A DNA stretch of 64,000 nucleotides from Actinoplanes oblitus (GTDB taxonomy: Bacteria; Actinomycetota; Actinomycetes; Mycobacteriales; Micromonosporaceae), in contig NZ_CP126980.1 in assembly GCF_030252345.1 (NCBI RefSeq), positions 2,123,501 to 2,187,500 on the forward strand, given 5' to 3'. Made by a program: the position numbers and the translations under genes. Position 1 is the first letter of the stretch, and every line of letters begins with the position of its first letter. Of the stretch, positions 39,393 to 50,016 are shown piece after piece. A model generated the notes under the pieces. The model had not been told where the DNA came from and did no database searches. It was given only the letters and a program-made list of their open reading frames with translations.

Positions 39393-41715
39393 AGGCGGTC
39401 TCCAGGTGGAGGGTGAAGACGCTCCCGGTCGGGGTGCCGGGGCGGTACGAGACGCGCCCGCCGTTCGCCTCGGCGAGGCTGGCGACGATGTGCAGGCCCA
39501 GGCCGTGCCCCTCGGCGGCCGAGTCGGCGGCCCGGGTGTACCGCTCGAAGAGGTGCTCGCGCAGCGACTCCGGGACGCCGGCGCCCTCGTCGTGCACGGC
39601 GATCGCCACCTCGCCGTCGCCGCCGGACACGGTCAGGTGGGTCGCCCCGCCACCGTACTTCCGGGCGTTCGTCAGGAAGTTCACGACTATCTGGCGCAGG
39701 TGCGCGGGATTGGCGAGCACCGTCGAGCCCGGCGGGCAGTCGATCGGCACCACGGTGTCGGCGGCGTCGGCGGCGTCGCGCAGTGCCGTGCTCAGCGCGA
39801 CCGGCTGGCGGACCGTGGTCAGTTCGCCGGCGTCCAGTTTGCACATGGCCAGCACGTTGTGCCGCAGCTCGTCGATCCGGTGCGCCCCGGTCATGATCCG
39901 CGCCGCCACCCCGCCGAGCATCCCGGGCAGTTCCGCGTCGGTGAGCAGCTCGCCGTAGCCCATGATCGCGGTGAGCGGCGTGCCGATGTCGTGCGAGAGC
40001 ATCCCCATCAGGTCGAGTTTCAGCTGGTTGGCGCGTTGCAGCTGCTCGTTGCGCTCGGCCAGGACGAGTTGCGCGGCGTCCCGTTCGCGGCGGGCCCGGT
40101 TCTGCTCGGTGATGTCCTGCACCACGCCGATCAGGTGCAGCGGGCGGCCGTCGGCGTCCCGGACCAGGCGTACCCCGGTCTGCACGTCGACCAGGTGCCC
40201 GTCGGCGTGCAGCAGGCGCTTGGTCCGCTCGTACGAGTCGCCCTCCCCGGCGAACAGCCCGGCCAGCGCCTCGGTGTCCCCGGCCCGGTCGTCGGGGTGG
40301 GTCAGCAGCACCACGCCGTATCCGCACAACTCGGCCGCCGATCGCCCGACCATCCGCGCGTACGCGTCGTTGACGTGCAGGATCGTCCCGTCCAGCCGCA
40401 CCATCACCTGCCCGATCGTGGACTGGTGGAACTGCACCCGGAAACGCCGCTCGCTCTCCTGGCGGGCCTCCTCGGCACGCCGCCGCTCGGTGATGTCGGT
40501 GTTCGTCTCGATGATCTCGTAGCCGGAACCGTCGGCGGCCGGGCGTCGCACGTGCCGGCTGAGCGCCACGAGGACCCGGCCGTCGGCCCGCCGGTGCACG
40601 AGTTCGCCCTGCCAGGCGCCGGTCTCCTCGAGGGCCCGCTCGACCTCCGGCAGCCGGGCGGGGAAGACGGTGGCGAGCAGCCGGTGGATGTTGCGGCCGA
40701 CGGCGGCGGTGGCCGGCCAGCCGTACATCTGCTCGGCGCCCTGGTTCCAGAACCGGATGGTCCCGTCCGGGTCGCGCACGATGACGGCCGCCGGCGCCGC
40801 GTCGATCAGCTCGGCCTGCCGGCGCAGCTGCTCCTCGGCGGCCCGCCGGGCACTGATGTCGTGCAGGAACGCGTGGAACACCGGCCGCCCGCCGCCCACG
40901 TTGGTGGCCTGCAGGGTGAACTCGACGGGGAAGACCCGGCCGCTCCGGTCCACGGCTGTCACCTCCAGCCGCTGCCCGGCCAGCGCCGACCGCCCGGTGT
41001 CGCGTACCCGGTCCAGGCCGCGCCGGTGCGCCTCACGGTGCTGCTCGGGCACGATCAGCTTGCTCAGGTCCATGCCGAGCGCCTCGTCCCGGGCCCAGCC
41101 GAAGAGTCGTTCGGCGGCCGGGTTCCACTCCGTGACCAGGCCGTCCGCGTCGATCGACACGTAGGCGTCCTGCGACACCTCGAGGATCCGCCGGACCAGC
41201 GCGGACCCCTGCTCGGCGTGCTGCGCCGCCCGCGCCAGCTCGATCTCGGACGCGACGGCGGCGGCCAGGTCCTCCAGGACTGCCAGGTCGTCCGCCGACC
41301 AGGCGTGCGGCACACTGTCGATCGCGCAGAACGCGCCGAGCGTCTGCCCGTCCACCCGGATCGGCATCCCGGCGTAGGCGACCGCCCCCATCTCGTCGAT
41401 CGCCCGGTTGTCCCACAGCAGCGGGTGCTCCCGCGCGTCGGTCACCACGAGTGGCTCGTCGCCGTCCACCACGTGCTGGCAGAACGAGTGCGTCAGCGGC
41501 GTCTGCCCCAGCCGCGCCCACGGCTCCGGCAGCCCGAGCTGACTGGCGAACACCTGCCGGTCGTCGGTCACCAGCGACACCAGCGCGGTCGGCGCCGCGA
41601 GCAGCCGCGCCGCGAGCCGGGTCAGCCGGCGCAGCCCCGGCGCCTCCGGTTGCTCCAGCAGCCCGGTCGCCCGCACGGCAGCCACCCGCTCCGGCCAGTC
41701 CACCCGACGCACCAT
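39391..41715 (-). CDS. GAF-PAS-PAS-PAS soluble histidine kinase
   Basis: A 774-residue kinase with no membrane segment. The GAF domain (about 20-170) has ALVSLVTDDRQVFASQLGLP and THSFCQHVV. Three PAS domains follow at about 175-300, 300-420 and 430-550 (AYVSIDADGLVTEWNPAAER; AVIVRDPDGTIRFWNQGAEQ; QVMVRLDGTILHVNDAYARM). The HisKA His is in GMLSHDIGTPLTAIMGYGEL. HATPase_c has NFLTNARKYGGGA, VHDEGAGVPE and GHGLGLHIVASLAE. GATCTT six bases before ATG 41715 fits a leaderless start. No response regulator is adjacent. Confidence 0.9.
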   Translation of the reverse strand: MVRRVDWPERVAAVRATGLLEQPEAPGLRRLTRLAARLLAAPTALVSLVTDDRQVFASQLGLPEPWARLGQTPLTHSFCQHVVDGDEPLVVTDAREHPLLWDNRAIDEMGAVAYAGMPIRVDGQTLGAFCAIDSVPHAWSADDLAVLEDLAAAVASEIELARAAQHAEQGSALVRRILEVSQDAYVSIDADGLVTEWNPAAERLFGWARDEALGMDLSKLIVPEQHREAHRRGLDRVRDTGRSALAGQRLEVTAVDRSGRVFPVEFTLQATNVGGGRPVFHAFLHDISARRAAEEQLRRQAELIDAAPAAVIVRDPDGTIRFWNQGAEQMYGWPATAAVGRNIHRLLATVFPARLPEVERALEETGAWQGELVHRRADGRVLVALSRHVRRPAADGSGYEIIETNTDITERRRAEEARQESERRFRVQFHQSTIGQVMVRLDGTILHVNDAYARMVGRSAAELCGYGVVLLTHPDDRAGDTEALAGLFAGEGDSYERTKRLLHADGHLVDVQTGVRLVRDADGRPLHLIGVVQDITEQNRARRERDAAQLVLAERNEQLQRANQLKLDLMGMLSHDIGTPLTAIMGYGELLTDAELPGMLGGVAARIMTGAHRIDELRHNVLAMCKLDAGELTTVRQPVALSTALRDAADAADTVVPIDCPPGSTVLANPAHLRQIVVNFLTNARKYGGGATHLTVSGGDGEVAIAVHDEGAGVPESLREHLFERYTRAADSAAEGHGLGLHIVASLAEANGGRVSYRPGTPTGSVFTLHLETA

Positions 41716-41777
41716 GTCCGAAAGATCGGCACCGCGAGCACCCGGTTAAGGCCGCTTCGCCAAGTCAAACCCAGATT

Positions 41778-41867
41778 TCGTACGCCTGGCAAAGGTCCCG
41801 TGGCCAAGCGCCCGGTGCGCCGTCCGTCCGGACCGCGAGGCACCGCCGGGCTGATGCGTCCCCGCAC
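41778..41867. repeat. 90-bp dispersed repeat, copy B (inverted)
   Basis: The inverted partner of 38596-38685, located upstream of the kinase gene. No target duplication or transposase is visible. Confidence 0.75.
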
Positions 41868-41939
41868 GGTACGACCACCCACCACCGGGTCGGTGCGAGT
41901 CGGCTGCGGCCGGCCGCCGCGCGGACCCGGCCGCGGGGG

Positions 41940-42518
41940 TCAGGGGACCGCGCCGAGCATCGTCAGGATGTCGGTGAACATGGTGGTGGTGGCCACCGGA
42001 TCGAGGTGCTCGGCCTGCCAGCCACGGGTGCGCACGCCCTGCAGCACGCCGATCATGGTGGTCCGCACGGTGCGCAGGGTGGCCGGGGAGAGCAGCACCG
42101 CCGAGGTGCCGTCGGCGTGCGCGGCGCGGGAGGCCGCACCGAGGGCGACCAGCACCGCCGCCGACCCGTTCAGGATCTGCGCCACGTGCAGGCGGTCCCG
42201 GTCCAGGTTGAAGGCGGCGACGTGGACGGCCAGCCCCAGCCCGGCCAGCAGCCGCCCGGTCTCCTCGCCGCTGAGCACCGCCGGCATCGTCGCCGAGTCG
42301 TCCTCGACCGCCGTGGTCCCGTCACCGAACCCGGTCACCAGCTCGGCCGCCACCTCGGCCGGCACCCGCAGCTCGGCCAGCGGCGTCTCCGGGAACCGGC
42401 GGCGCAGCGCGGCCTCGACAGCGTCCCGGATCACGTAACCGGGCACCACCCGGTGCTGCTCGGTGAGGCGCCGCATGATCACCGCGACGACGTCGTCGGG
42501 GGTCATCGGCCGCTCCAT
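41940..42518 (-). CDS. Unknown protein downstream of a GAF histidine kinase
   Basis: A 192-residue cytoplasmic protein, acidic at its N-terminal half (TPDDVVAVIMRRLTEQHRVV) and rich in hydrophobic helices in the second half (GLGLAVHVAAFNLDRDRLHV, ILNGSAAVLVALGAAS), though not clearly membrane-spanning. No family is recognised. ATG 42518 lies six bases after TACGGT, so it may have its own leaderless promoter just beyond the kinase stop at 42538. Confidence 0.6.
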   Translation of the reverse strand: MERPMTPDDVVAVIMRRLTEQHRVVPGYVIRDAVEAALRRRFPETPLAELRVPAEVAAELVTGFGDGTTAVEDDSATMPAVLSGEETGRLLAGLGLAVHVAAFNLDRDRLHVAQILNGSAAVLVALGAASRAAHADGTSAVLLSPATLRTVRTTMIGVLQGVRTRGWQAEHLDPVATTTMFTDILTMLGAVP

Positions 42519-42537
42519 GCACCTACCGTATCGGGGC

Positions 42538-43731
42538 TCAGGCCACGGCGGGCAGGGTCACCCGGGCAGTGGTGCCGGCCGGGCCGCTGGTCAGGGTGAG
42601 TTCACCGAGGTGTGCGGCGATCGCGGCGCGGGCGATCGTCAGGCCCAGGCCGACGCCGGGAATCGCCTGCTCGCGCGCGTGCCGGCCACGGTAGAAGCGG
42701 TCGAAGACGTAGGCCAGCTCGTCGTCCGGGATGCCGACGCCGTGGTCGGTGATCTCGACAGTGGGGCGCGGCTCGGCGGTGACCCGGACGGTGACCGGCC
42801 GGTCGGCCGGGGTGAACAGCAGCGCGTTGCGCACCACCTGTTCGATGGCGTGGGCCAGCCGGGCCAGGTCGGCGCGCACCACGATCGGCGGACCGGGCCG
42901 CACGTCGACAGGCGCGGCGCGCTGCGCGACGAGCGCCCGGCAGCCGGTCAGCGCGGCGGCCACCACGGTGTTCAGGTCGACCGGGCCGACCGGGGCGGGC
43001 AGCGGCGCGTCGGCCGGCCGGGTGCCGGACAGGATGTGGTCGACCATCGTGACCAGCCGCTGCCCGTTGCGCTGGATCGGTTCGATCAACTTCCGGTACG
43101 CGGCCAGCTCCTCGTTCTCGCTGAGCAGCTCCAGGTACCCCTGGATGCTGGTCACCGGGGTACGCAGCTCGTGCGTGATCGTGGCGACCAGGTCGTCCTC
43201 GCGCTGCGCCGCCCGGGCCAGGTGATCGCCGAGGTCGGCCAGCCGCATCCGGTTGCGGATCGCCGCCAGCTGCGTGGCGGCCTGTCCGGCGAACGTGCTG
43301 AGCGCCTCCACCTGCCGGTCGCTGACCTGCCGCGGCACGTCGTCGATCACGCACATCGCGCCGAGCACGTGCCCGTCCTCGTCGATCACCGGGGCGCCGG
43401 CGTAGAACCTGATGCTCGGTGCGTCGAGCACGTTGCGGTACCCGGAGAACAGCGGGTGCGCGGTGGCGTCCGGGACGATCAGCGGCCGCCGGGCCGGGAT
43501 CACCTGGGCACAGAACGACACGTCGAGCGGGGTCTGCGCGTCGGCCAGCCCGACACGGCCGGCGAACCACTGCCGATCCCGGTCGATCAGCGAGATCGCC
43601 GCCATCGGGGTGTCGAACATGGTGGCCGCCAGCCGGGTGAGGTCGTCGAGCACCGCCGGCCGTGGCTCGTCCAGCACCCGGTAGGAGCGCAGCGCGGCGA
43701 GCCGGGCGTCGTCGTCGACCTCGTCGTTCAT
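42538..43731 (-). CDS. GAF-domain soluble histidine kinase
   Basis: A 397-residue cytoplasmic kinase very like the one at 29571-30797. The GAF domain (about 10-160) has TPMAAISLIDRDRQWFAGRV, DVSFCAQV and APSIRFYAGAPV. The HisKA His is in ATITHELRTPVTSIQGYLEL. HATPase_c has VVRNALLFTPADRP, ITDHGVGIPDDE and GVGLGLTIARAA. The two kinases share their domain order, so they are paralogues. The lipoprotein gene lies 48 bases upstream on the same strand. No response regulator is present. Confidence 0.88.
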   Translation of the reverse strand: MNDEVDDDARLAALRSYRVLDEPRPAVLDDLTRLAATMFDTPMAAISLIDRDRQWFAGRVGLADAQTPLDVSFCAQVIPARRPLIVPDATAHPLFSGYRNVLDAPSIRFYAGAPVIDEDGHVLGAMCVIDDVPRQVSDRQVEALSTFAGQAATQLAAIRNRMRLADLGDHLARAAQREDDLVATITHELRTPVTSIQGYLELLSENEELAAYRKLIEPIQRNGQRLVTMVDHILSGTRPADAPLPAPVGPVDLNTVVAAALTGCRALVAQRAAPVDVRPGPPIVVRADLARLAHAIEQVVRNALLFTPADRPVTVRVTAEPRPTVEITDHGVGIPDDELAYVFDRFYRGRHAREQAIPGVGLGLTIARAAIAAHLGELTLTSGPAGTTARVTLPAVA

Positions 43732-43779
43732 AGCCTGACCATCGGCGTGACATCGGCGTTCCTGAGGCTCGTCGAGCGG

Positions 43780-44289
43780 TCACCCGGTGAACCAGAGACG
43801 CATCCGGTCGGTGTGCCCGGACCAGGTGAGGGTGAGGTCCCAGCAGCCCGGCTCGGGGATCTTCACCGACGACGGGCCGGCGCCGTTCGGCAGCTCCTGG
43901 GTGGCGGTGCGACCGTCCAGCCGGACACCGCTGATGGTCAGCGGGGCGGCCGTCTCGACGGGCAGCCGGGACACCCAGAGGATCTTGGTGCCGTCCACCG
44001 GGTCGGCTCTCGGCGGGGCGAACAGGATCGCCATCAGGCCGCCCTCGTCGCCGAGACGGTGCGGGACCCCCGATCCGTCGGAGGAGAAGCCGTCCCGCGC
44101 CCACACCGGGAGGGCACCGGTGCTGATCCCGGCGTTGCAGTCGGCCGAGGAGACGGCGGCCCGCGCGACCACCGTCGTGGGGGCGGCCGGCGTGGCCGCG
44201 GGACCGGCACCGGTGCGGGGCGGGGCGGTGCAGGCGCCGGCGAGCAGGGTGAGCAGCGCTGCGGTGGTGCGGGCGATTGTCGTACGCAA
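43780..44289 (-). CDS. Lipoprotein of unknown function
   Basis: A 169-residue protein starting at TTG 44289, six bases after GGGAGGTGG. The signal peptide MRTTIARTTAALLTLLAGAC has a lipobox-like LAGAC, slightly unusual because Ala rather than Leu is three residues before the Cys. A Pro/Ala-rich spacer leads to a beta-rich domain with a Cys pair (SSADCNAG and EPGCWDL). It is probably anchored outside the cell. Co-transcription with the downstream kinase would make it a candidate accessory sensor; this is an inference. Confidence 0.7.
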   Translation of the reverse strand: MRTTIARTTAALLTLLAGACTAPPRTGAGPAATPAAPTTVVARAAVSSADCNAGISTGALPVWARDGFSSDGSGVPHRLGDEGGLMAILFAPPRADPVDGTKILWVSRLPVETAAPLTISGVRLDGRTATQELPNGAGPSSVKIPEPGCWDLTLTWSGHTDRMRLWFTG

Positions 44290-44469
44290 GGGAAACCACC
44301 TCCCGCCTGGGACTGTGGCAGCCACCGGGACCGGGCGGCCACCCCGGGCGCCGGGAGGCGCGCCATCTGACTGCCGGCGGGAAACCGGGAACCGGACGGG
44401 TGCCGGCGGACGTGCCCACGCTTCGGAACGAAATCCCTGGTCAGAGCATGCGTGCAAGATCCGTGAAAC

Positions 44470-44485
44470 CCGACAAACACGTCGG
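44470..44485. promoter_or_regulatory. Inverted repeat upstream of the encapsulin operon
   Basis: CCGAC-N6-GTCGG lies 62 bases before the encapsulin start, in an A/T-richer segment of the 257-base divergent region. It is a candidate operator for the 2-methylisoborneol operon. Confidence 0.35.
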
Positions 44486-44546
44486 ATATGCGATACAACG
44501 ACCATAAGTAGGCACGCAGGAAACCGACGAAACGGGGTTACGAACG

Positions 44547-45956
44547 GTGGCTACCCCCACGCAGGCCGAGATCCGGGACGACGAGCAGGAACAGCGACGG
44601 CGGAGCCTGAGCACGGCGGCGGCGCGGAACCTGACGACCACCACCAAGACGGTCCCGCAGATGCAGGAGATCACGTCGCGGTGGCTGCTGCGGAAGCTGC
44701 CCTGGGTCCAGGTCTCCGGCGGCGCCTACCGGGTCAACCGCCGGATGACCTACCGGATCGGCGACGGCCGGCTCAGCTTCACCAACGTCGGGGCACAGGT
44801 CCGGGTGGTCCCGGGCGAGCTGCGCGAGCTCTCGGTGCTCAGCGAGTTCGACGACGCCGAGGTGCTGGCCGCGATGGCGGACAAGTTCGTGCAGCAGGAG
44901 TACCAGCCGGGCCAGGCGATAGTCGAGTTCGGCTCGGTGGCCGACCGGGTCTACCTGATCGCCCACGGCAAGGTGGACAAGGTCGGCGTCGGCACCTACG
45001 GCGACCCGGTCAACCTGGGCGTGCTGGCCGACGGGGAGGCGTTCGGCGAGCAGTCGCTGACCGAGGAGGGCCGGATCTGGGACTACACCGCCAAGGCGAT
45101 GACGGCGGTGACGGTGCTGACCATGCCGCGGTCGGCGTTCACCGAGCTGCTCGGCCAGAGCGACAGCTTGCGGGCGCACGTCGACAGGTACCGGGCCAAG
45201 AACCGCCGGCCGCAGAACAAGCACGGCGAGGCGGCGATCGCGGTGGCGGCCGGGCACACCGGCGAGCCGCAGCTGGCCGGCACCTACGTGGACTACGAGC
45301 AGACGCCCCGGGAGTACGAGCTGAGCGTCGCGCAGACCATCCTGCGGGTGCACACCCGGGTCGCCGACCTCTACAACGAACCGATGAACCAGCTCGAGCA
45401 GCAGCTCCGGCTGACCGTCGAGGCGCTGCGCGAGCGCCAGGAGTACGAGATCGTCAACAACCGTGAGTTCGGCCTGCTGCACAGCGCCGACCTGCGGCAG
45501 CGCATACACACCCGGAGCGGGCCGCCCACCCCTGACGACCTGGACGAGCTGCTCAGCATGCGGCGGTCCACCAAGATGTTCGTGGCGCATCCGCAGGCGA
45601 TCGCGGCGTTCGGGCGGGAGTGCACCAAGCGGGGGATCTACCCGCCGATGGTGGAGCAGGACGGTGGCAAGTTCCTGTCCTGGCGGGGCGTGCCGATCCT
45701 GCCCTGCGGCAAGATCCCGGTGACCGAGACGCACACCACGTCGATCCTGGCGATGCGGACCGGGGAGGCCGACCAGGGTGTGGTCGGGCTGCACCAGACC
45801 GGGATCCCGGACGAGTACCAGCCGAGCCTGTCGGTGCGGTTCATGGGGATCGACGAGCGGGCCATCATGTCCTATCTGGTCAGCGCGTACTACTCGGCGG
45901 CGGTGCTGGTGCCGGACGCGCTGGGCATCCTGGACCACGTCGAGTTGTCGCACTGA
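44547..45956 (+). CDS. Family 2B encapsulin shell protein with cyclic-nucleotide-binding domain
   Basis: A 469-residue HK97-fold shell protein. The N-arm and P-domain start ([40 protein letters not shown]) is followed by an inserted Crp/Fnr-like nucleotide-binding domain at about residues 95-215 ([35 protein letters not shown]). The rest of the HK97 fold follows ([20 protein letters not shown]). Family 2B shells occur with 2-methylisoborneol synthases and form icosahedral nanocompartments around them. GTG 44547 is the start. TGATG overlaps the cyclase gene, so expression is coupled. No nucleotide ligand has been assigned here. Confidence 0.9.
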   Translation: MATPTQAEIRDDEQEQRRRSLSTAAARNLTTTTKTVPQMQEITSRWLLRKLPWVQVSGGAYRVNRRMTYRIGDGRLSFTNVGAQVRVVPGELRELSVLSEFDDAEVLAAMADKFVQQEYQPGQAIVEFGSVADRVYLIAHGKVDKVGVGTYGDPVNLGVLADGEAFGEQSLTEEGRIWDYTAKAMTAVTVLTMPRSAFTELLGQSDSLRAHVDRYRAKNRRPQNKHGEAAIAVAAGHTGEPQLAGTYVDYEQTPREYELSVAQTILRVHTRVADLYNEPMNQLEQQLRLTVEALRERQEYEIVNNREFGLLHSADLRQRIHTRSGPPTPDDLDELLSMRRSTKMFVAHPQAIAAFGRECTKRGIYPPMVEQDGGKFLSWRGVPILPCGKIPVTETHTTSILAMRTGEADQGVVGLHQTGIPDEYQPSLSVRFMGIDERAIMSYLVSAYYSAAVLVPDALGILDHVELSH

Positions 45957-47182
45957 TGCCGCTCGCATCCGATCTCGGCAGGGCGATCCTGCGCGACCGC
46001 GGTGGGGCACCGTCCGGCGATCTCGGGGCGGTGCTGGGCGGCGTACCGAAAATGATCGGTCTTGGGCCGAGCGGACTCGGCACCTCCGCCGCGCGCGCCT
46101 TCCTGCCGTCCGCGTCGAGGCCGTCGCTGTCCTCGTCGACACCGGGTCCGTCCTCGGTGAGGCCGCCGCTGTCCGCGTCGAGGCCGTCTCCGTCGGGGCC
46201 GTCCGCGGCGACGGTGCCGCCGCCGGGGACCGATGGGCCGCGGCTCAACTGTCCCGGCCCGCTGCGCGACGACCCGGCCCTGGGGGAGTGGGTCAACGAG
46301 GCAGTCGTCCGCTGGGCCGGCGAGGTCGGCATCTACCCGGGCCGCCTCGACACGCTGCGGTCGGCGAACTTCGGCCGCTTCATGATGCTCGCCCACCCGG
46401 CCACCAGCGATCCGGACCGGCTGCTCGCCGCGACGAAGTGCCTGGTCGCGGAGTGGGCGGCGGACGACTACTACGTGGACGAGGTGTCGCTGGGCGCGGA
46501 CCCGATGGTGCTCGGTTCCCGGCTGGCCAACCTGCTCGCGGTGGTCGATCCGGTGTCGATGGTGCCGCGGTACCGGGCCGGCTACGAGGCGTACCACCGG
46601 CTCCAGCCGATCTCGGTGGCGTTCCGCAGCGCCATGGCACACCTGGCCGAGTACGCGAGCGTCGCGCAGCTGGGCCGGTTCCAGCACCAGATGGCGATCC
46701 TCTTCCTGGCCTGGACGCAGGAGGCGGACTGGCACGCGAACCGGCGCACGCCGCCGGTCTGGGAGTACCTCGTGCAGCGGCATCTCAACAGCTACCTGCC
46801 ACCGATGATCCTGATCGACGTGCTGGCCGGCTACGAGCTGCCGGCGGACGAGTTCCACCACCCCGACGTGCGGCGGGCGTTCACCACGGCCGGTAACGCC
46901 GCGGTGCTGATCAACGACCTGTACTCCGGCAAGAACGAGTCCGAGAACGACCACAACCTGCCGAGCGTGCTGATGGCCGATGAGGGACTCGGCCACCGGG
47001 CGGCGGTGCTGCGGACCGTCGAGATCCACAACGAGCTGATGGACGACTTCGTCCGGCTGGCCGGGGCGCTGAGCGTGGCCGGTTCGCCTCAGTTGCGCCG
47101 GTTCCTGGCGGACACCTGGGCGTGGCTGGGCGGGAGTCGGGAGTGGCATGCCACGAGCGGCCGGTACCACTCGTCCGATTAA
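45956..47182 (+). CDS. 2-methylisoborneol synthase
   Basis: A 408-residue class I terpene cyclase. The first 110 residues are Pro/Ser-rich and disordered (SASRPSLSSSTPGPSSVRPP), as in other 2-MIB synthases; in family 2 encapsulin systems such segments direct loading. The catalytic alpha domain has the Asp-rich motif AADDYYVDE and the NSE triad INDLYSGKNE. It converts 2-methylgeranyl diphosphate to 2-methylisoborneol, the earthy odorant. ATG 45956 overlaps the encapsulin stop by one base, and the methyltransferase follows 12 bases after the stop. Confidence 0.93.
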   Translation: MPLASDLGRAILRDRGGAPSGDLGAVLGGVPKMIGLGPSGLGTSAARAFLPSASRPSLSSSTPGPSSVRPPLSASRPSPSGPSAATVPPPGTDGPRLNCPGPLRDDPALGEWVNEAVVRWAGEVGIYPGRLDTLRSANFGRFMMLAHPATSDPDRLLAATKCLVAEWAADDYYVDEVSLGADPMVLGSRLANLLAVVDPVSMVPRYRAGYEAYHRLQPISVAFRSAMAHLAEYASVAQLGRFQHQMAILFLAWTQEADWHANRRTPPVWEYLVQRHLNSYLPPMILIDVLAGYELPADEFHHPDVRRAFTTAGNAAVLINDLYSGKNESENDHNLPSVLMADEGLGHRAAVLRTVEIHNELMDDFVRLAGALSVAGSPQLRRFLADTWAWLGGSREWHATSGRYHSSD

Positions 47183-47194
47183 GGGGGAAATTTC

Positions 47195-48037
47195 GTGACC
47201 ACTACCGCTGTCTCGCCGCTGCGTACCGACTTCGAACGCTCGGTCGCCGACTACTGGAACACCAACCGCGTGGACCCGGTCAACCTGCGTCTCGGCGAGG
47301 TCGACGGGCTCTACCACCACCACTACGGCGTCGGTGAGCCGGACTGGAGCGTGCTCGACGGCCCCGGCCAGGGCGTCATCGCCGAGCTGCACCGACTGGA
47401 GAGCGCGCAGGCCGACCTGCTGCTCGATCATCTCGGGCCAGTCCAGCCGGGCGACGCGGTGCTGGACGGCGGATCCGGGCGCGGCGGGACCAGCATCATG
47501 GCCAACGCCCGGTTCGGCTGCCGGGTCGACGGGGTGTCGATCTCGGAATACCAGGTGGACTTCGCGAACGAGCAGGCCGCCCGGCGCGGGGTCGCCGATC
47601 AGGTGCGGTTCCACTTCCGGAACATGCTGGCGTCCGGCTTCGGCGACGGTTCGCGGCGGGCCATCTGGACGAACGAGACGACGATGTACGTCGACCTGTT
47701 CGACCTCTACGCGGAGTTCGCCCGGATGCTCCGGTTCGGCGGCCGGTACGTCTGCATCACCGGCTGCGCGAACGACGTGACCGGCCGGCGCGCCAAGTCG
47801 GTCAGCCGGATCAACGAGCACTACACCTGCGACATCCATCCGCGCAGCGAGTACTTCAAGGCGCTCGCGGCGAACGGGCTGGTGCCGATCAACGTGGTCG
47901 ACCTGACCGCGGCGACGATCCCGTACTGGGAGCTCCGGGCCAAGTCGGAGGTGGCCACCGGGATCGAGGAGGCTTTTCTCACGGCGTATCGGGAAGGCAG
48001 TTTTCACTACCTCCTGATCGCCGCCGACCGGGTCTGA
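47195..48037 (+). CDS. Geranyl diphosphate 2-C-methyltransferase
   Basis: A 280-residue SAM-dependent methyltransferase. The SAM motif is VLDGGSGRGGTSIMANARFG. FERSVADYWNTNRVDPVNLR and LGEVDGLYHHHYGVGEPDWS are characteristic of the 2-MIB GPP methyltransferases, and the active-site region includes IWTNETTMYVDL. It places a methyl group on C2 of GPP to give the cyclase substrate. GTG 47195 has AAGGGGG upstream. A strong hairpin follows the stop, ending the operon. Confidence 0.93.
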   Translation: MTTTAVSPLRTDFERSVADYWNTNRVDPVNLRLGEVDGLYHHHYGVGEPDWSVLDGPGQGVIAELHRLESAQADLLLDHLGPVQPGDAVLDGGSGRGGTSIMANARFGCRVDGVSISEYQVDFANEQAARRGVADQVRFHFRNMLASGFGDGSRRAIWTNETTMYVDLFDLYAEFARMLRFGGRYVCITGCANDVTGRRAKSVSRINEHYTCDIHPRSEYFKALAANGLVPINVVDLTAATIPYWELRAKSEVATGIEEAFLTAYREGSFHYLLIAADRV

Positions 48038-48055
48038 CCAGCCCGGCCGGATGTG

Positions 48056-48088
48056 CCGCCGCCGGGGGCTCCGCGCCCCCGGCGGCGG
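48056..48088 (+). terminator. Terminator of the 2-methylisoborneol operon
   Basis: A perfect 14-bp stem (CCGCCGCCGGGGGC) with a 5-base loop, followed by TCTGTCTTTCC. It lies 19 bases after the methyltransferase stop. Confidence 0.8.
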
Positions 48089-48123
48089 TCTGTCTTTCCC
48101 GGCTGTTCCTGGCCGCGCCGGCG

Positions 48124-48192
48124 GGGTCGTTCTCCGCTGCCCGAGGGGTTGTTTTCCGCTGTGTCCGGGTGGTTGTTTTCCGCTGTGCCCGC
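48124..48192. repeat. 23-bp imperfect tandem repeat
   Basis: Three copies of GGTTGTTTTCCGCTGTGYCCG-like sequence lie immediately upstream of the GH15 gene; the first copy is more diverged. The 12-mer GGTTGTTTTCCG also occurs in the right arm of the palindrome at 5497-5592. Confidence 0.6.
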
Positions 48193-48209
48193 GGGGTACA
48201 GGAGCTGGT

Positions 48210-50009
<1,800 letters not shown>

Positions 50010-50016
50010 ACCCCGC

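Noticed and set aside
38596..42438. 1280-codon open frame on the plus strand
   Set aside because: It runs antisense to the multi-PAS kinase and FBP genes. Its translation is Arg/Gly/Pro/His-rich without domain patterns, as expected from GC-biased codons read backwards.
47195..48037. Sterol or phosphatidylethanolamine methyltransferase as alternative call
   Set aside because: Operon position and the N-terminal FERSVADYWNTN and HHHYGVGEPDW segments point to GPP 2-C-methyltransferase.
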